A stretch of 64,000 nucleotides of DNA from Isoetes taiwanensis (lineage: Eukaryota; Streptophyta; Lycopodiopsida; Isoetales; Isoetaceae), in NCBI GenBank assembly GCA_021234155.1, contig JAJEKV010000036.1, positions 9,687,426 through 9,751,425 of the forward strand. The letters are read 5' to 3'. The notes beneath the pieces are model-generated. The model searched no databases. It worked only from the letters and a program-made list of their open reading frames with translations, and was not told the DNA's origin. Each line of letters begins with the position of its first letter. Positions within the stretch are counted from its first letter, which is position 1. This document shows, piece by piece, positions 10,380 to 21,373 of this stretch. A program made the position numbers and the translations under genes.

Positions 10380-11640
10380 CTAGTCACTTTCTGTGGTGTT
10401 TGCTTCTTGAACTGTCTCTGTGTGTTGATGTGCACTTTCTGTGTGATGAAATGCTTTGAGACGAAAACCATTAACCAATGTAGGTAATGGAGTGCCATCT
10501 AACTCAGCTAGTTGGAAAACGCTTGGTCTAACCACTTGAACAATTTGATAAGGGCCAAGCCAACGAAACTTGAGTTTACCCGGAAAATTTTTGTACCTGG
10601 AATCATAAAGAAGAACCAAATCTCCTTCTTTGAATGTTTTTGTCTTCAAACGTTTGTCATGTAAAGATTTTTGCAAATCATTGTCCATGAAAAACACGAA
10701 TATAAGCATCCCTTCAAGTTCATCCAACCTGTTCTAATTGATAGACCCGTTCTTTGAGTGCAAAGCAGGTGGATTATGAGCAAAGAGCCGCTTGAAAAAA
10801 GCGGAGTGTTGGAAGGATGTATTCAAAACGGCATGAGAGCTTCCCGACCATAAACCAATTTAAAAGGAGTGTGACCAAAGCAATCTTGAAACAAGTATTG
10901 TAGGCCCAAAGAACAAGAGGGGAAGTTTTGTCTCGCCAACTGCGCGGGAAGCGCCACAAATTTTCTTGAGAATGGTGACCGTAGTTTTGTTGGTGCTTTA
11001 CGCCAACCCATTGCCTTGAGGATAGTAAGGTGTGCTCTTGTGATGATGTATCGGGAGATAATCCGTCGGCTCCTTGATAGTATGATTGATGAAATGAACA
11101 CCACGGTCAATCGACCAGCTCGTGTAGGCAGCCAATCAGCGTGATAATTTGTTGATAGAGGACTCTAGCCGTGCTTGCCGCGGTGTTGTGCGGAAGTGCA
11201 CAAGCTTCCGCCCATTTGGTGGCGTGGTCGGTGAGAACCGAATGTATCGCACGGTGTGTCGCGGGGGAGGATCTATAGGTCCCACAAAGTCCATTCCCCA
11301 TTTGCCGGAAGGGAAGTGGCGTGGCGGCCGGCGTCAAGGGAAGAGCGTCCACGGGCCGTGGGCCCCCACCCCGGGGCAGCGTCTACACGTCGGCGGGCAT
11401 GGGCGTGAGCATCTTTGAAGAGCGTGGGCCAATAATACCCGGCTAGAAGGATTTTTCGCGTCCGGGGTGTCACCATGAAAATGACCACCACCGAGCCCTT
11501 GATGAGCTTCTCGAACAATGTCCGGAACTTCATGAGGGTAGAACACAAATACCGAAGGATGGTGTCCTTACCCTTTTGTAGAGATGTCCCAGCAACCATG
11601 GTGTAGTCACGGACCTCTCGAGAAATTGATGGCGACAAGG
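10380..11640 (-). CDS. Integrase of the gypsy element (fragmented)
   Basis: The minus-strand frames contain the zinc-binding/central region (FHGDTPDA and YWPTLFKDAHAHARR near 11400-11480), the catalytic core (VLTDHATKWAEACALPHNT near 11200, with the Asp of the DDE triad), a segment with PFKLVYGREALMP near 10830, and the C-terminal domain (10727-10380) with DLQKSLHDKRLKTKTFKEGD and FRWLGPYQIVQVV, ending TTESD before a stop. No chromodomain follows. It inserts element cDNA into the genome. The frame is broken several times. The copy at 27188-28364 has different breaks, which argues that several are not genuine. Confidence 0.8.
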
Positions 11641-11671
11641 ATTGTCGCTGGCGTGAGAGAGCCGCCTCGCC

Positions 11672-12258
11672 TTACGGTGGAAGAGCACCCGTGAGGAGGT
11701 ACTGCTGAAAATCATGGAACCAATGTGGTGTTGCCGCGACTAAAAAAGCCGAAAGCATCGGGAAAAGGCGTCTCGAGACCCCGGTTCCATGGATCATCCG
11801 TGGATGCGTGAAAGATAATCCGAAACAACATGAGATTTGCCCGACCTTATGAACGATTTCAAAAGGAGCAAATTCTTGGAGAAGAAGGACCCAACGAGCA
11901 ATGCGGCCCGTGGGCGTGGACTTGTTGATCAAATAGAGGAGTGCTTGGTGGTCCACAAAGAACTTGATTTGACGCCTAAAAGGTAATGACGGAAGCGTTG
12001 GACACGTAAAAATGAGACCCAAAGCTTCACGCCCGCGGCGAGAATAGTTGCGCCAGCCAGAAGTGAGTTTTCTACCGGGCGTGGCGATTTGGTTTGTCGG
12101 TGCATGGCGATCATATTCTTGAGAAAGAACAGCTCCAATAGCAAACGCCGAGACATCGACATGAACGTGAAAGGGCTTGTCCCATTAAGGAGGAACAAGA
12201 ACCGTGCTCGAGTAAGCAAAAGCTTCACCGTTGGAAAGCGACTTCCCGGGAATTCCAA
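11672..12258 (-). CDS. RNase H domain of the gypsy element
   Basis: It contains FTFMSMSRRLLLELFFLKN in one frame and, in the overlapping register and in copy two, the RNase H-like signature with HVDVSAFAIGAVLSQEYD, followed by the tethering segment ending in KFFVDHQALLYLINKS (near 11930), where the Asp-His-Gln-Ala-Leu motif is typical of gypsy RNase H. This domain removes RNA from RNA-DNA hybrids. It lies between RT and integrase as expected. Confidence 0.8.
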
Positions 12259-12267
12259 GCCCGTGGA

Positions 12268-13060
12268 TTAAATCACCCGTGAGTTTATGAATGGGATCTG
12301 CAATGGCGGCCGATCCGTATGAAGGTGGAGTAATAATTGACCTTGCCCAGAAAGAGCGTGTCTCCTTGATATTGGCTGGTGCTTGAGCCTTGAGCACACA
12401 AGCCGATTTTGGCGGGATCGGTGGTGATTCTGCTTTCTTCGACAACATGGCCTATGAGAACACCGGAAGTGACGAAAAGGTGCATTTCTCGGATTGAGAC
12501 TAATGCCTGACTCATCACATTTCTGGAAGACGAGTTCCAATTTATCCAAATGGTCAGCCATGGAACTCAGAGGCGCGAGAGAAGTCATCTTGAAAAAAAT
12601 TTGCAAGAAGGGATTTTCCTTCATGAAATCATGAAAAACCGAGAGCATGATGCGTTGAAACGTTGAAGGAGAGTTGGATAATCCAAAAGGAACCACCTTG
12701 TAGGCAAAAAGTGCCCCCTGGGTGGTGAAAGTGGTCTTGAGTTGATCGTAGTCTTTGATGGAGATCTGATTGTAGCCGAAAAAACCATCCATAAAGGAGT
12801 ACATCTCATGTCCAACCACTTCTTCCGAACTTGGTCTGCGGAAGGGAAGTGGAAAATGATCACGCCCGCGGGCTTGATTGAGTTCCGATAGTCCACACGC
12901 ACGCGGATCTTACCATTGTGCTTAAGGGCAATGACGATGGGGCTCACCCATTCGAAATGTTTGACCTCATAGATCAAACCTCGGCAAGGAGTTTGTCAAT
13001 TTCCGCCTTGGACGCGATCCGCGGTAATTAGGGTTGAGCACAGATTGCCGTTGCTACAAT
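12268..13060 (-). CDS. Reverse transcriptase of the gypsy element
   Basis: It contains FEWVSPIVIALKHNGKIRV and VDYR (near 12900-12960), then SFMDGFFGYNQISIKD, QLKTTFTT, FAYKVVPFGLSNSPSTFQR (near 12650-12780), all hallmarks of gypsy RT fingers and palm. The catalytic box reads with a two-base insertion here; in copy two it is IFQDDF, that is FQDD rather than the common YVDD or FMDD. Downstream is DHLDKLELVF. Breaks are at homopolymers and CAG/CTG sites. Confidence 0.85.
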
Positions 13061-13503
13061 CGGTCGTGCATCGATTTGGTAGGAATGGTGAGTTCCCCAA
13101 GCTTTTGTTGATTCCCGAAGATCTTTGTAACTCCGTGCGAAAATGTGTTTGAATTTTTTTGAACAGCTTGACGGCCCTGTTTTCGATAAGGAGCCGGAAG
13201 ATTTGCGAAGAATCTTGCGACGGTTGATTGTTGCCAACGTCCACCATCTCGACTTCGAGTCCGAATATGGGGTATTACTTGAGTATCCCGACAATGTGTG
13301 CGGGAGGTTGGAGCATAACCGGATCGCGTGGCACTTTGCGTGGTGAAAAGAGAGGTTGCTCGGTTTCATCTAGCGCAGGTTGCTTCATGACAACGTGTAC
13401 ATCAACAGGAGTTGCGGGAGGTTCAAAGATCCAAAGTGATCAACGTTGGATTCGATTGCAAGGAGCCGTAGGGGTCAAGCAAGGCAGCCACGACCGGTCC
13501 CGA

Positions 13504-14010
13504 TCAAGAGTCATTGCTCCCCAAGGATCGAAGATATTCGGGTAGGATGACAGAGGCATACTCGCAGTGGAGCCCGAACTTGATAAATATTCTCGAGCTT
13601 CTTCGTAATCGGTTAATCGAGAGAGGGTTCCGCATTGTCAACGAAATGATCCCCGCCTTGTTTGCAAGTCCATGGTGGCATTGAGATGACCATCGGTGAT
13701 GACTAACGGTCCGCGGGCCCAAGAATGGATACTCTTTGCCCGGCGGAGAAAAGGTCCGCCTACCAAAGATTTCATAGTCACCGGATCTTCGCCCGGCTTT
13801 CCAAACTCCAAATTCCATGGGAAAGCGGAGATCACCAATGTTGATGTGAAGAATAGGTGTGACGCCTTGAGGTCTCGTGGATATGGCCATTAGCCAATTT
13901 GATGTCATATGGGGCACGCGAAAAGAGTTGTGTGATGCCCATTTGTTTGCGGAGTTTATCCGTGATGAGATTGATCAAGCGCTACCTCCATCGATTTGAA
14001 CATGGTTGAC
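13504..14010 (-). CDS. Aspartic protease region of the gypsy element
   Basis: The frame has VNHVQIDGGSA (near 13975-14005); copy two continues it as INLITDKLRK. Asp-Gly-Gly-Ser-Ala replaces the more common Asp-Ser/Thr-Gly-Ala retropepsin signature, so the active-site loop is atypical but recognisable. Downstream are FPWNLEFGK and a region leading to RT. The protease cleaves the Gag-Pol polyprotein. Confidence 0.65.
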
Positions 14011-14129
14011 TTGTGATTTCCCACCGTGGCATGGACCGTGGGTGTAGAGGTAGTAGCCCCCAACTAAAACAGTTGGGAGTGGTAACTGGTCCTTGAGAGC
14101 AGGACAGAGTTTTAAAATGGTGGCCAAGC

Positions 14130-15700
14130 TTAAAGGAATTTTGATCTTGGCGAGCTCCTCTTGGAGTTCGAGAGGTACATGAGAAAAAGGATCTGCTGGT
14201 TCCACCGGTGCGGAGTGCGTGGCGGGGAAGCAAAGAACTTTTTGAGTAAGTCAACCTCGGGCTGCAATATTGGGATATGTCCGAGGCGTGGAGGTTGAGA
14301 TGTTGAAGGGGTATCTTGTCTTTGTTGAGCTCTAGTGGTGGCATGAACATTTGCCAATGTGCGGCCTTCAGCAGCTTGCATGAGGTTCAAAATGCTTTGG
14401 CGAACTTTGGGCATGACATGTGGCATGAGCTTTTCCAAGTCAGGTGCAAAGTGAACCTTTTTTCGTCCTCATGAGGAATGGTGTCAACGCAAAGGCGGGG
14501 TTATGCGTGCCCTTCCGAATAATAGTCAAGGGACGTGATGCCTTGGTCTGGCGTGAAACTAAACCAACCCAATTTGACGGCTGGACTGGAGGATTAAGTG
14601 CCTGAAAAATTTCCTCTTGGGCTTGTTGATCCAGCTGAGGTTGATTTGCTGGAGCTGGTTGATAGCGTGATTGCTTTGGCTCTTGGTGGCTTCTAAGAAC
14701 TGGTCGCGGGCCTTGTTTGCCATTAGCGAGCGAGTTGGTAAGCCGTGAGGCGGACCGATGTGGTCCGATTTGTGCCGAAGCCGTACTGAACTTGTGGAAG
14801 TTGAGGACACGCCGTGGTGGTATGACCCCATTCTTGGCGATGATAACACCGAGCTTTAGAAGGATCAAAAGGAGGGCGTTGGTTGGATCCCCGTGGTTGG
14901 TCCCGTTTCTGATATAGAGTTGCGTGTGGGCTGCACCCTCAAGAGGTGGCCTGGCGATAGTCGCGATTGTTGCTGAGGTGTGGTTTGCACTTGATAAACC
15001 ATTTTGTTGCGGAACGGTGTGGGATGAGTGCGAGTGCACTCTTCCGTGGCATGTTTGCACATGTTGCATCGCTTGCAATGAGGCGAGCCATTGGTGGAGT
15101 TGCACTCATTGGCCAAATGGCCTTGGTATTTGCAAATATGGCACCAGATTTGACTTGGCTGTGGATTAGCGTGTTGAGGCTGAAATGTACCGCTTGTGGA
15201 ACCATGACAGTGGAATGAACGGGAGCTCTTGAAGAGCCACACCTGGGGAGGAAACATTGACGAGTGATTGACAAGGTCGATAGCCCGCTCCAAAGTTTTT
15301 GGACGCAGTATTCACCATGAGTCGAATAGCGGGAGGAAGTCCTTGGAGAAACCGGACCAAAATCTGGCTCGTGTAGGGGTACTCCTTGAGCTTACTTAGC
15401 GTAATGTGAAGTCGATCCGCGAAAATCCCGGGCGGACTGCGGGGCTCTTGTTGAAGTTCATTGAGTTGCTTGAGATGAAGTTGATCATCATCCGTGGTCC
15501 CGTAATGAGACGTAAAAGCAAAGTCGCATTTCGGACCAGATCTTGTTTCCAATGGCTTTTGTTGGACATGAGCCATTGATGAGGAGAGCCACGCAGGTGG
15601 TGGAAAAGATGTGGAATTTCAGTTGAGGTTGCGCCGTGACCATTTAGGACAGCTAGAGCCTCAAATTCTTCCATGTGGGCCCTGAGCACTTTGGTCTAAC
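14130..15700 (-). CDS. Gag of the gypsy element with two CCHC zinc knuckles
   Basis: The N-terminal capsid-like part (15690-15290) contains FEALAVLNGHGA, LFHHLRGSPHQWL, DDDQLHLKQLNELQQ, ADRLHITLSKLKEYPYTS and ILVRFLQGLPPAIRLMV, the usual retrotransposon Gag layout. Then follow two knuckles close together, CHICKYQGHLANEC and CKRCNMCKHATEEC (about 15045-15145), both C-x2-C-x4-H-x4-C. A Gln/Pro-rich linker with QAQEEIFQALNPPVQPS and a segment with LEKLMPHVMPKVRQSILNLM lead to the protease. Gag coats the RNA in virus-like particles in the cytoplasm. Frameshifts occur throughout. Confidence 0.8.
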
Positions 15701-16391
15701 GGTTTGCCTTCGTGTTGCCAAAGGTGGGATAAGTCGGCCGTGAGTATGAAAGGTAGATGTGAAAGTGTTTGGGCTGGAAGAACGAAGATAGTGAGGATAT
15801 TGAGGTTGAGGTGGATGTGGCATTGTGCCCGACGGACCACGATGAAGGGGTGACCGCGGTTGAGAAAACCGGCAGCCGGAGCATTGGTTTTGAGATCCGT
15901 AAGGTTGTAAAACGGAAGAGCAAAGGGAAACGTAGGGAAAGGATAGTCCCGGGTAGGCGCAAAGGAGACATGTGGATAGCCGTGTGCACCCTGGGAGATG
16001 ATGGTTCTTGAAGAAAGAGGCGTATGGCCCGAAGAATGATGGATGTAGGCATGTTCGGGGGTGTGAAAGTACGGGTTGAGAAGGTTGAGTCCGATAAGGC
16101 TCCCCGATAGTGATGAGGAGACCGAGGTTGTGAGCAATGTTTGCACGCTTGGGGCGGGAACTGGACGAGACCGACACGAGGGGTGGGTGGCGCGGACCGA
16201 GCCCTAGACCGAAGATGGCCTCCCTCTATGTCATAAGCGATCCATACATGTCACGAAACAGCTTTCCCCGACGCTGATGGCGCCCCAAGCGAGAGGCCGT
16301 CTCGAGAAAGGAGTTCTTCCGGGCGTGAAATTACTACGCACATGGCGGCATGTAAAGTAGGAGGATAAAATCGCACCCGGCCGGCCAGCGC
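15700..16391 (-). other. 5' leader of the gypsy element
   Basis: Between the 5' LTR and Gag. The primer binding site should start directly at 16391; the minus strand there reads ctgcgctggccggccgg, which I cannot match with confidence to a tRNA end, perhaps because of base errors. Several overlapping Pro/Ser/His-rich frames are present (15653-16177) with no recognisable domain. Confidence 0.5.
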
Positions 16392-16975
16392 AGTGTTTGG
16401 GGTCCGGGTTCGAACTCCCTGAAGACAGCTCTCTGGAGGACCCGTGGATCTAACAGAGAGTCCGGGGACTATGTCACGCCGGATTTGCAAAAAGAGAAGA
16501 AAAAGAAGAAAACAGAACAAATGAGAGAAAGATGATAAGCTTCCTTGATATCACTGATGAAAATACATGAGCTCTCGCAATAGAGAGAAAACTGAAAGGA
16601 GACAAGACTCAAAACTCATCTAAAAAACTTATGTGCTAACTCTACTCATATATATAGTACAATGGCCTTGGGCCCAATATAGACACTCTGACTGATCTCG
16701 GTGCCGACTCCTGGAAGGAGGCCTGATTTGCAGGAATGTTGGCGGTGCCTCTTGAAGTGCCTAGAATCACGCTGACGCTGACGCAGGCGGTGACGGGCCG
16801 TCACTTGTCTGAGCGGCGCCTCTTGTTGACAGCCACAGGCTTTGACTGCGTGGTCTGCTGCTTGGTCTTCTGCGGAGCCTTAGATGTCTGACCCGTGGCT
16901 GACTGAGGATCCTTGAGCTTGACCTGGTCTGTCGTATGCATGAATAGTCCTGTACCAGGAGGCACAGGACTAACA
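16392..16975 (-). promoter_or_regulatory. 5' LTR of the gypsy element (promoter)
   Basis: 584 bp, the partner of 5869-6454. Read on the minus strand it begins TGTTAGTCCTGTGCC and ends CCCCAAACA. A TATA-like ctatatatatgag (plus 16645-16657) is the likely start region for element transcription. Differences from the other LTR cluster at sites such as gtgccgactcctgg versus gtcttgactcacgg. Confidence 0.9.
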
Positions 16976-16980
16976 TTGCT
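16976..16980. repeat. Target site duplication TTGCT (right) of the gypsy element
   Basis: Same five bases as 5864-5868, immediately after the LTR end CTAACA. Confidence 0.85.
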
Positions 16981-17238
16981 ATCGTGCACAACTAAGGCTA
17001 ATTCATTGGGGAGGGGTTCAGATTGAACCTCACGCAATCCATCTTCCTGCTGATCCCTCTTCTTTTCCCGTGCAATGCCATTGGAAGCCCGTGCAGGTTC
17101 AAAATTTATCTCAATGGCCACAGATTGGGAAACTGATCCAGTCATCCTTTTAGTTCTTCTAGGAACCAATTTCTCGCTCCTCGGGGGAATGAAAGGCTTC
17201 TTAGCAGTCGGCATGGAGGATCTGGTTGCCTTTGTCAT
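16976..17238 (-). pseudogene. Harbinger-associated Myb/SANT-like protein, 5' part
   Basis: ATG at 17238 opens a frame MTKATRSSMPTAKKPFIPPR that runs through basic and acidic segments (KLVPRRTKRMTGS, GIAREKKRDQQEDGLRE) to VVHDSN at the LTR border. If the gypsy element and one copy of the duplication are ignored, the codon at the junction is intact and the frame continues as SVAMNPAKKRK at 5868. The basic N-terminus would suit nuclear entry and DNA binding. The insertion removes the SANT-like domain from any transcript starting here. Confidence 0.7.
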
Positions 17239-17600
17239 GTTCTTGAGACAATTTGTGTCTGCTATTTCAATCTATTAGATGCTAAGAAAATGCCTATCAC
17301 CAAAGCAATGAACGAATTGAAGTAAAGTAATTCAAGAAATGCTTACCGGATTGAGAATTGGCGCTTAATGCTCCGCTAGGAGGGAAGGAATTGGGATCTA
17401 TTCTTGGAGCCCGCCCACCTAGAACAGAGGCCGGAATTAAGGTCGAAATTTCCGGCCTCCAAAAACGATCCCCATAATTTTTTTGGGGCGTTGGGCTTAA
17501 CAGCTCATTAATTGATGGAAACGCCCCTAATAGCAGTTAGGGGCGAATTTACCTCTAAATGCGAGAGTCTACTAAGTGGACTCTCGCATTACTCCCATTA
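17239..17600. other. Upstream region of the Myb/SANT-like gene, possible Harbinger terminus
   Basis: Two perfect small hairpins occur: 17522-17544 (cgcccctaa / ttaggggcg) and 17558-17590 (aatgcgagagtc / gactctcgcatt, 12-bp arms, 9-nt loop). The 17390-17500 stretch has several short GC-rich words. These may be the end of the Harbinger element, but I could not find the matching terminal repeat on the left side. Confidence 0.35.
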
Positions 17601-17664
17601 TCTCTCCTCTCATTTTATCTCTCGCATTATCTCTCATGGTCTCTCGGCTCCCATGTGGCCGACG

Positions 17665-17812
<148 letters not shown>

Positions 17813-17929
17813 TTTTTTGTTAGACAACCTTTACTTCTCTCACTCATTCTAATAATATGATGTGGCATGCCACATCATTATTATATCTATATACGATTGA
17901 TTGTTGATTGATTGGTCTCCGAGGACATT

Positions 17930-17962
17930 AAAATCTAATTCAATTCAATTCAATTCTATTGT
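17930..17962 (+). repeat. Retroposon-like 3' tail (aattc)n
   Basis: The words ttaaaatcta then repeated attca/aattc resemble the tails at 49474-49497 and 18981-18997, where LINE ends carry pentanucleotide repeats instead of poly(A). The body upstream is not identifiable. Confidence 0.4.
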
Positions 17963-17987
17963 CTTACTGTAATTTTCCAATTTGGAG

Positions 17988-18285
17988 CATGGTCTAGTGG
18001 TAGAACCTTAAACCGGCCACACCCCATGTTACGAGTATGACTAACATCAGTCTAGTAATGGGGACCTTAAAATCCATGGCCCTAAGGTCACAGGTGCAAG
18101 ATTAAAATCTATTGCTTTGAGGTCACAGGTTCAAGATTGGCCATAGGTAATACATAATCATATCGAGCAACTCCTTGTATAAGATATCACAACCTAGAGT
18201 GGATTTAGATTGGCTTCGTGTGATAAAGATTGTACTAGAGATGTATGCGATGAATAAATGACTTACATCCTCCAAGAAAAAAAAA
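17988..18285 (+). mobile_element. tRNA-derived SINE
   Basis: The head gcatggtctagtggtagaa fits a Pol III A box (TGGTCTAGTGG) and ggttcaagattgg near 18128 fits a B box; the A-to-B spacing is long because an internal segment (aggtcacaggt.caagatt) is duplicated at about 18085-18110 and 18119-18138. The element ends in aagaaaaaaaaa near 18285. SINEs depend on LINE machinery. I could not define target duplications. Confidence 0.55.
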
Positions 18286-18902
18286 TGGTGAATAGAGACT
18301 ACATACAAAAACTGTCTAAGGAAGTATGCCATGGAAAATCTTGTTTACTAGACGAATCTTGATGATTTATTCTTATGCAGTTAGCTGTACATGGCATGTC
18401 AAGCATAATAAATTTTATTTTGATTTGTTTCCTTTTCATGCAGTAAAGTTGATTTCGATTTATATTTGCAAAGATTCTGCTATTTCACAGTAAGATATTC
18501 GAGTAGTTCTTGCTTTATTTATTGTTGTTTTTAAGTGTTCACAATGTAATTCAAAACCAACATGTTTTTTTTAAGTTATCAATGTGGTTTTAAACCATGA
18601 TAGGAGTAAATCTGTAGAAGATTGCATCAAATGCGATGTTGGATGGGGCTTACTTACTAATCTTGAAGTGAATTTTAAGATTTACCTTGGTTCCATCCTT
18701 GGTTTCATTAAGCTAAAGAAAGTCTTGTTAGCATAATGCAGAAGCTAAATCTGATGAGGCGGAAGGAGTCATTGATCCTTCAAAAGCACTTATTGGTCCA
18801 GAGGCAGCTAAAACTTTGCAAAATTGTAAAGAAACATGGAATTGGGTTGAATTTCTTTGTCCCTCCTTAAGAAAATGGAATCGTTAAAGATTAGATTCAT
18901 GT
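18286..18902. other. AT-rich region with one exon-like frame
   Basis: No mobile element is recognised. The plus strand 18736-18889 carries an open frame NAEAKSDEAEGVIDPSKALI and onwards to CKETWNWVEFLCPSL and a stop, with gttag just before it as a possible acceptor. It looks like a captured or decayed exon of an unknown gene. The segment ends where the duplicated block begins. Confidence 0.25.
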
Positions 18903-18980
18903 GAAGGAGTAAATGCCTATCTTTCTATACTCAAAGCTTTAAAGCAAGAGCTAATTGGAGCACAAGAAGATATTAATGAG

Positions 18981-19900
18981 AATTGAATTGAATTGAATTT
19001 TACTGTCCACGAAGGCTGACAGTTTTTAGGATCCATATAAAGAGAGCACAAGCAGCCCACTATTGCTCCGGATTAAGAGATCCATGCCTGGGGGAAAAAA
19101 CCTTAACAGCAGTAGGCTCGCTAAGAAACTGTACATCTCAACGTGATGACATAGAAATTAGTCCATATTGCTTGTTAAGAACCTCTAGGATAAAGGATCA
19201 TAATCTCATTATTGCAGACTTCTGCAAAAGCAAATGTAACAGAGGATTAGGTGTAATCAGGCCAACATATCGTGCTTGAATAGTCGCAAATACCGGACAA
19301 ATCTGAAGAGTATGGCATTCATCTTCAATGTCCCCTATCTAACAACATTCACATATCCTATTTTCACATTCCTCTCGATCCCATCTCGCCTATTTCAATT
19401 CTCGACGCGTGCACCAAGCATTTAATGACACGGTTATTCTAATGCCTGCATAGGCAAACGTAAAAGTGGGAATTGTTGTGTGCCAAGGGCAAGTGTGGGA
19501 TTGATCTGGCTTCTGGTGTATGTTGCTTTGTCTTTTTTCAAGGCACTGGCATTCCAAAGCTTAGCAATGAACCATGTATTGAGATATTGTTTCAAGTGAA
19601 GGTGATTTTCATTGCTTTGTACCTGTACATATCCTTGTTTTTGGATATTTCGTATGGAGAACCAACTTGCTCATTTCTCCGTCCAACATGCCTTAAGACA
19701 TTGTGCACCCATGGCCAGTGTGCAGTCCAGATTCGAAAGTTGGATGTCTTCATGTTTACCACCTTCTGGTAATACAATATGTGGCGCTTCGAAGTGGCAC
19801 GTTGCAGAGGCAAGGATCATTTCTAGCTGGAGAATTAGATATGAAACCCTAGACTTGACCCGAGTCAGAGATGCCTTCTGAACCCATTCCAAATCTTCCA
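18981..19900 (-). mobile_element. LINE 3' end (zinc-binding RT tail), (AATTC)n tail
   Basis: On the minus strand, about 19380-19150 encodes GDIEDECHTLQICPVFATIQ and ARYVGLITPNPLLHLLL, a C-terminal reverse-transcriptase-associated zinc-binding type region; a related version lies at 47094-47381. The element ends at plus 18981-18997 with repeated gaatt units, read on the minus strand as (aattc)n, in place of poly(A). 5' truncated or interrupted. Confidence 0.65.
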
Positions 19901-21373
19901 AGTGACAAGGAATATCATCGGTCCCAGATCTCTACTCTGTACAAGAGGACTAGTTCCATTAAAACCTAAACAAGTGTGAACGATGGAACCAATTATAGAG
20001 CTATGCTTTGTGGTAATTGTTCTGCATGGTATAGAGTGCCTTCCAATCCGCCGTTACCCCTTGTTGAGAAAGATTTGATCATTTTGGGAATTGATGTCAA
20101 AATTGATTGGCTTCAGCAAGATTTGTTCTAATAAGGTGTTCAATTTCTTTTTAATGAAGTGCAAGATATTTTGAGAGGAACTAGAAGGTACTAGCAAAGT
20201 CTAGCAGGTTCAACTTGACTTAGCACAACTTAATTTGACAATGCCAATGGTAGCTATGTCTATAGTTGGCAGGCGTAAATTAGAAATCATTGTCAAGAGT
20301 TTAAAAAATTGTTGGCATCTTCTTCCTCTATTAAAGTAACACATGATATCTCTAGGATACCTATTTTTTCAGCTTTGTTTATTCATAAATATTGGAGTAT
20401 GACTGTTACTACCAACGTTCATAATATCATAGTCTTTTGTTGCATATAAATGCTTGCTCCTTACAATAGATCTTATAGAAATTTAAAAAAAAATCCTTAC
20501 AACAAAAATAAGTCATCTTATCTTTTGATGGACTTACGAGCTTCCATTGTACTTTATTCTCACTCACAAAATGGAGTGGGAAGAGGGAGCGTAGCTCTTC
20601 TATGAGCATTTGAATTTAAAGTTTTGGAAAGAAGTTCTTCATATAGCTATTTATGAAGCAAACAAGACTATTATTGATATAATGTTGTTCTCTTTAGCCA
20701 TGCAAATGAGACATGGTCTACAAGCTTTACATTTACAGTTACAAGTACCAAAAACATCATGAGGACATGTCCCCATATTATTGATGGCCCGTCTGGCAAA
20801 TTCTAGGCATAACTAGTATTGGCAACAAGAAGCCTCCCTCTCTTGAAGCCTTCTCACATAGCTTGGCTTGAGTTTCTCAAGAGCCTGTTGGAACCAAGGG
20901 GGGTGCACATTTCTAGTGCGTAAACAACATCGTCGAATATTTTTAGTTAGCACTTTCTTATGTATATGTACGCAAAAAAATATGCAAATATAGCCTTAGT
21001 TGCATGAAAAATACACTAAGGGATATAGAATATGTATAAAAACATGTAAAAAAGTTGAGTATGGGCAGAGAATACATATAAATAGAACTATTTATATGAA
21101 CTATTTATAGTTTCTCTGTAGAGAACTATTTTATGGGGTATACACGCAAAGGGATGGATAAGAATATGAAAAGAGGTTTTTCTATTAGAACAGTGATAAA
21201 TAAGGGGCTTTTATCTAACCCCATCTCGCAGATGGCATTCCCGTATACGTATAATTGAACCCTCTAAGGTTGGAACATCTTTGTATCATGATTTCTTTCT
21301 TGAGAGAATGGTATAATTAAATCTACGGTCCATTATAATCATACCAGCAGATGACAAGGTCTTATGTAGTAAG
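19901..21373. other. Non-coding part of the duplicated block
   Basis: AT-rich, with no gene recognised; probably old LINE 3' sequence and further unidentified retroposon material. The same sequence is at 32847-34319. Confidence 0.4.

Larger units (their letters stand above)
5869..16975 (-). mobile_element. Ty3/gypsy LTR retrotransposon, 11.1 kb, near complete
   Basis: Two LTRs (5869-6454 and 16392-16975), both starting TG and ending CA on the plus strand, bound the element, with the 5-bp duplication TTGCT outside. On the minus strand the order is 5' LTR, leader, gag with two CCHC knuckles, protease, reverse transcriptase, RNase H, integrase, a region of about 3.9 kb with an extra ORF, polypurine tract, 3' LTR. 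PR-RT-RH-INT order defines Ty3/gypsy. The LTRs are nearly identical, so insertion is probably recent. Frames are cut by many small shifts, largely at CAG/CTG positions where the second copy (24950-31848) reads differently; many may be sequencing errors. Lineage is uncertain: the extra ORF downstream of pol recalls Tat/Athila-type elements, but no plant clade is firmly indicated. Confidence 0.92.

Noticed and set aside
17988-18060. A functional tRNA gene
   Set aside because: The A box is good, but no cloverleaf closes and the B box lies too far away; a poly(A) end indicates a SINE.
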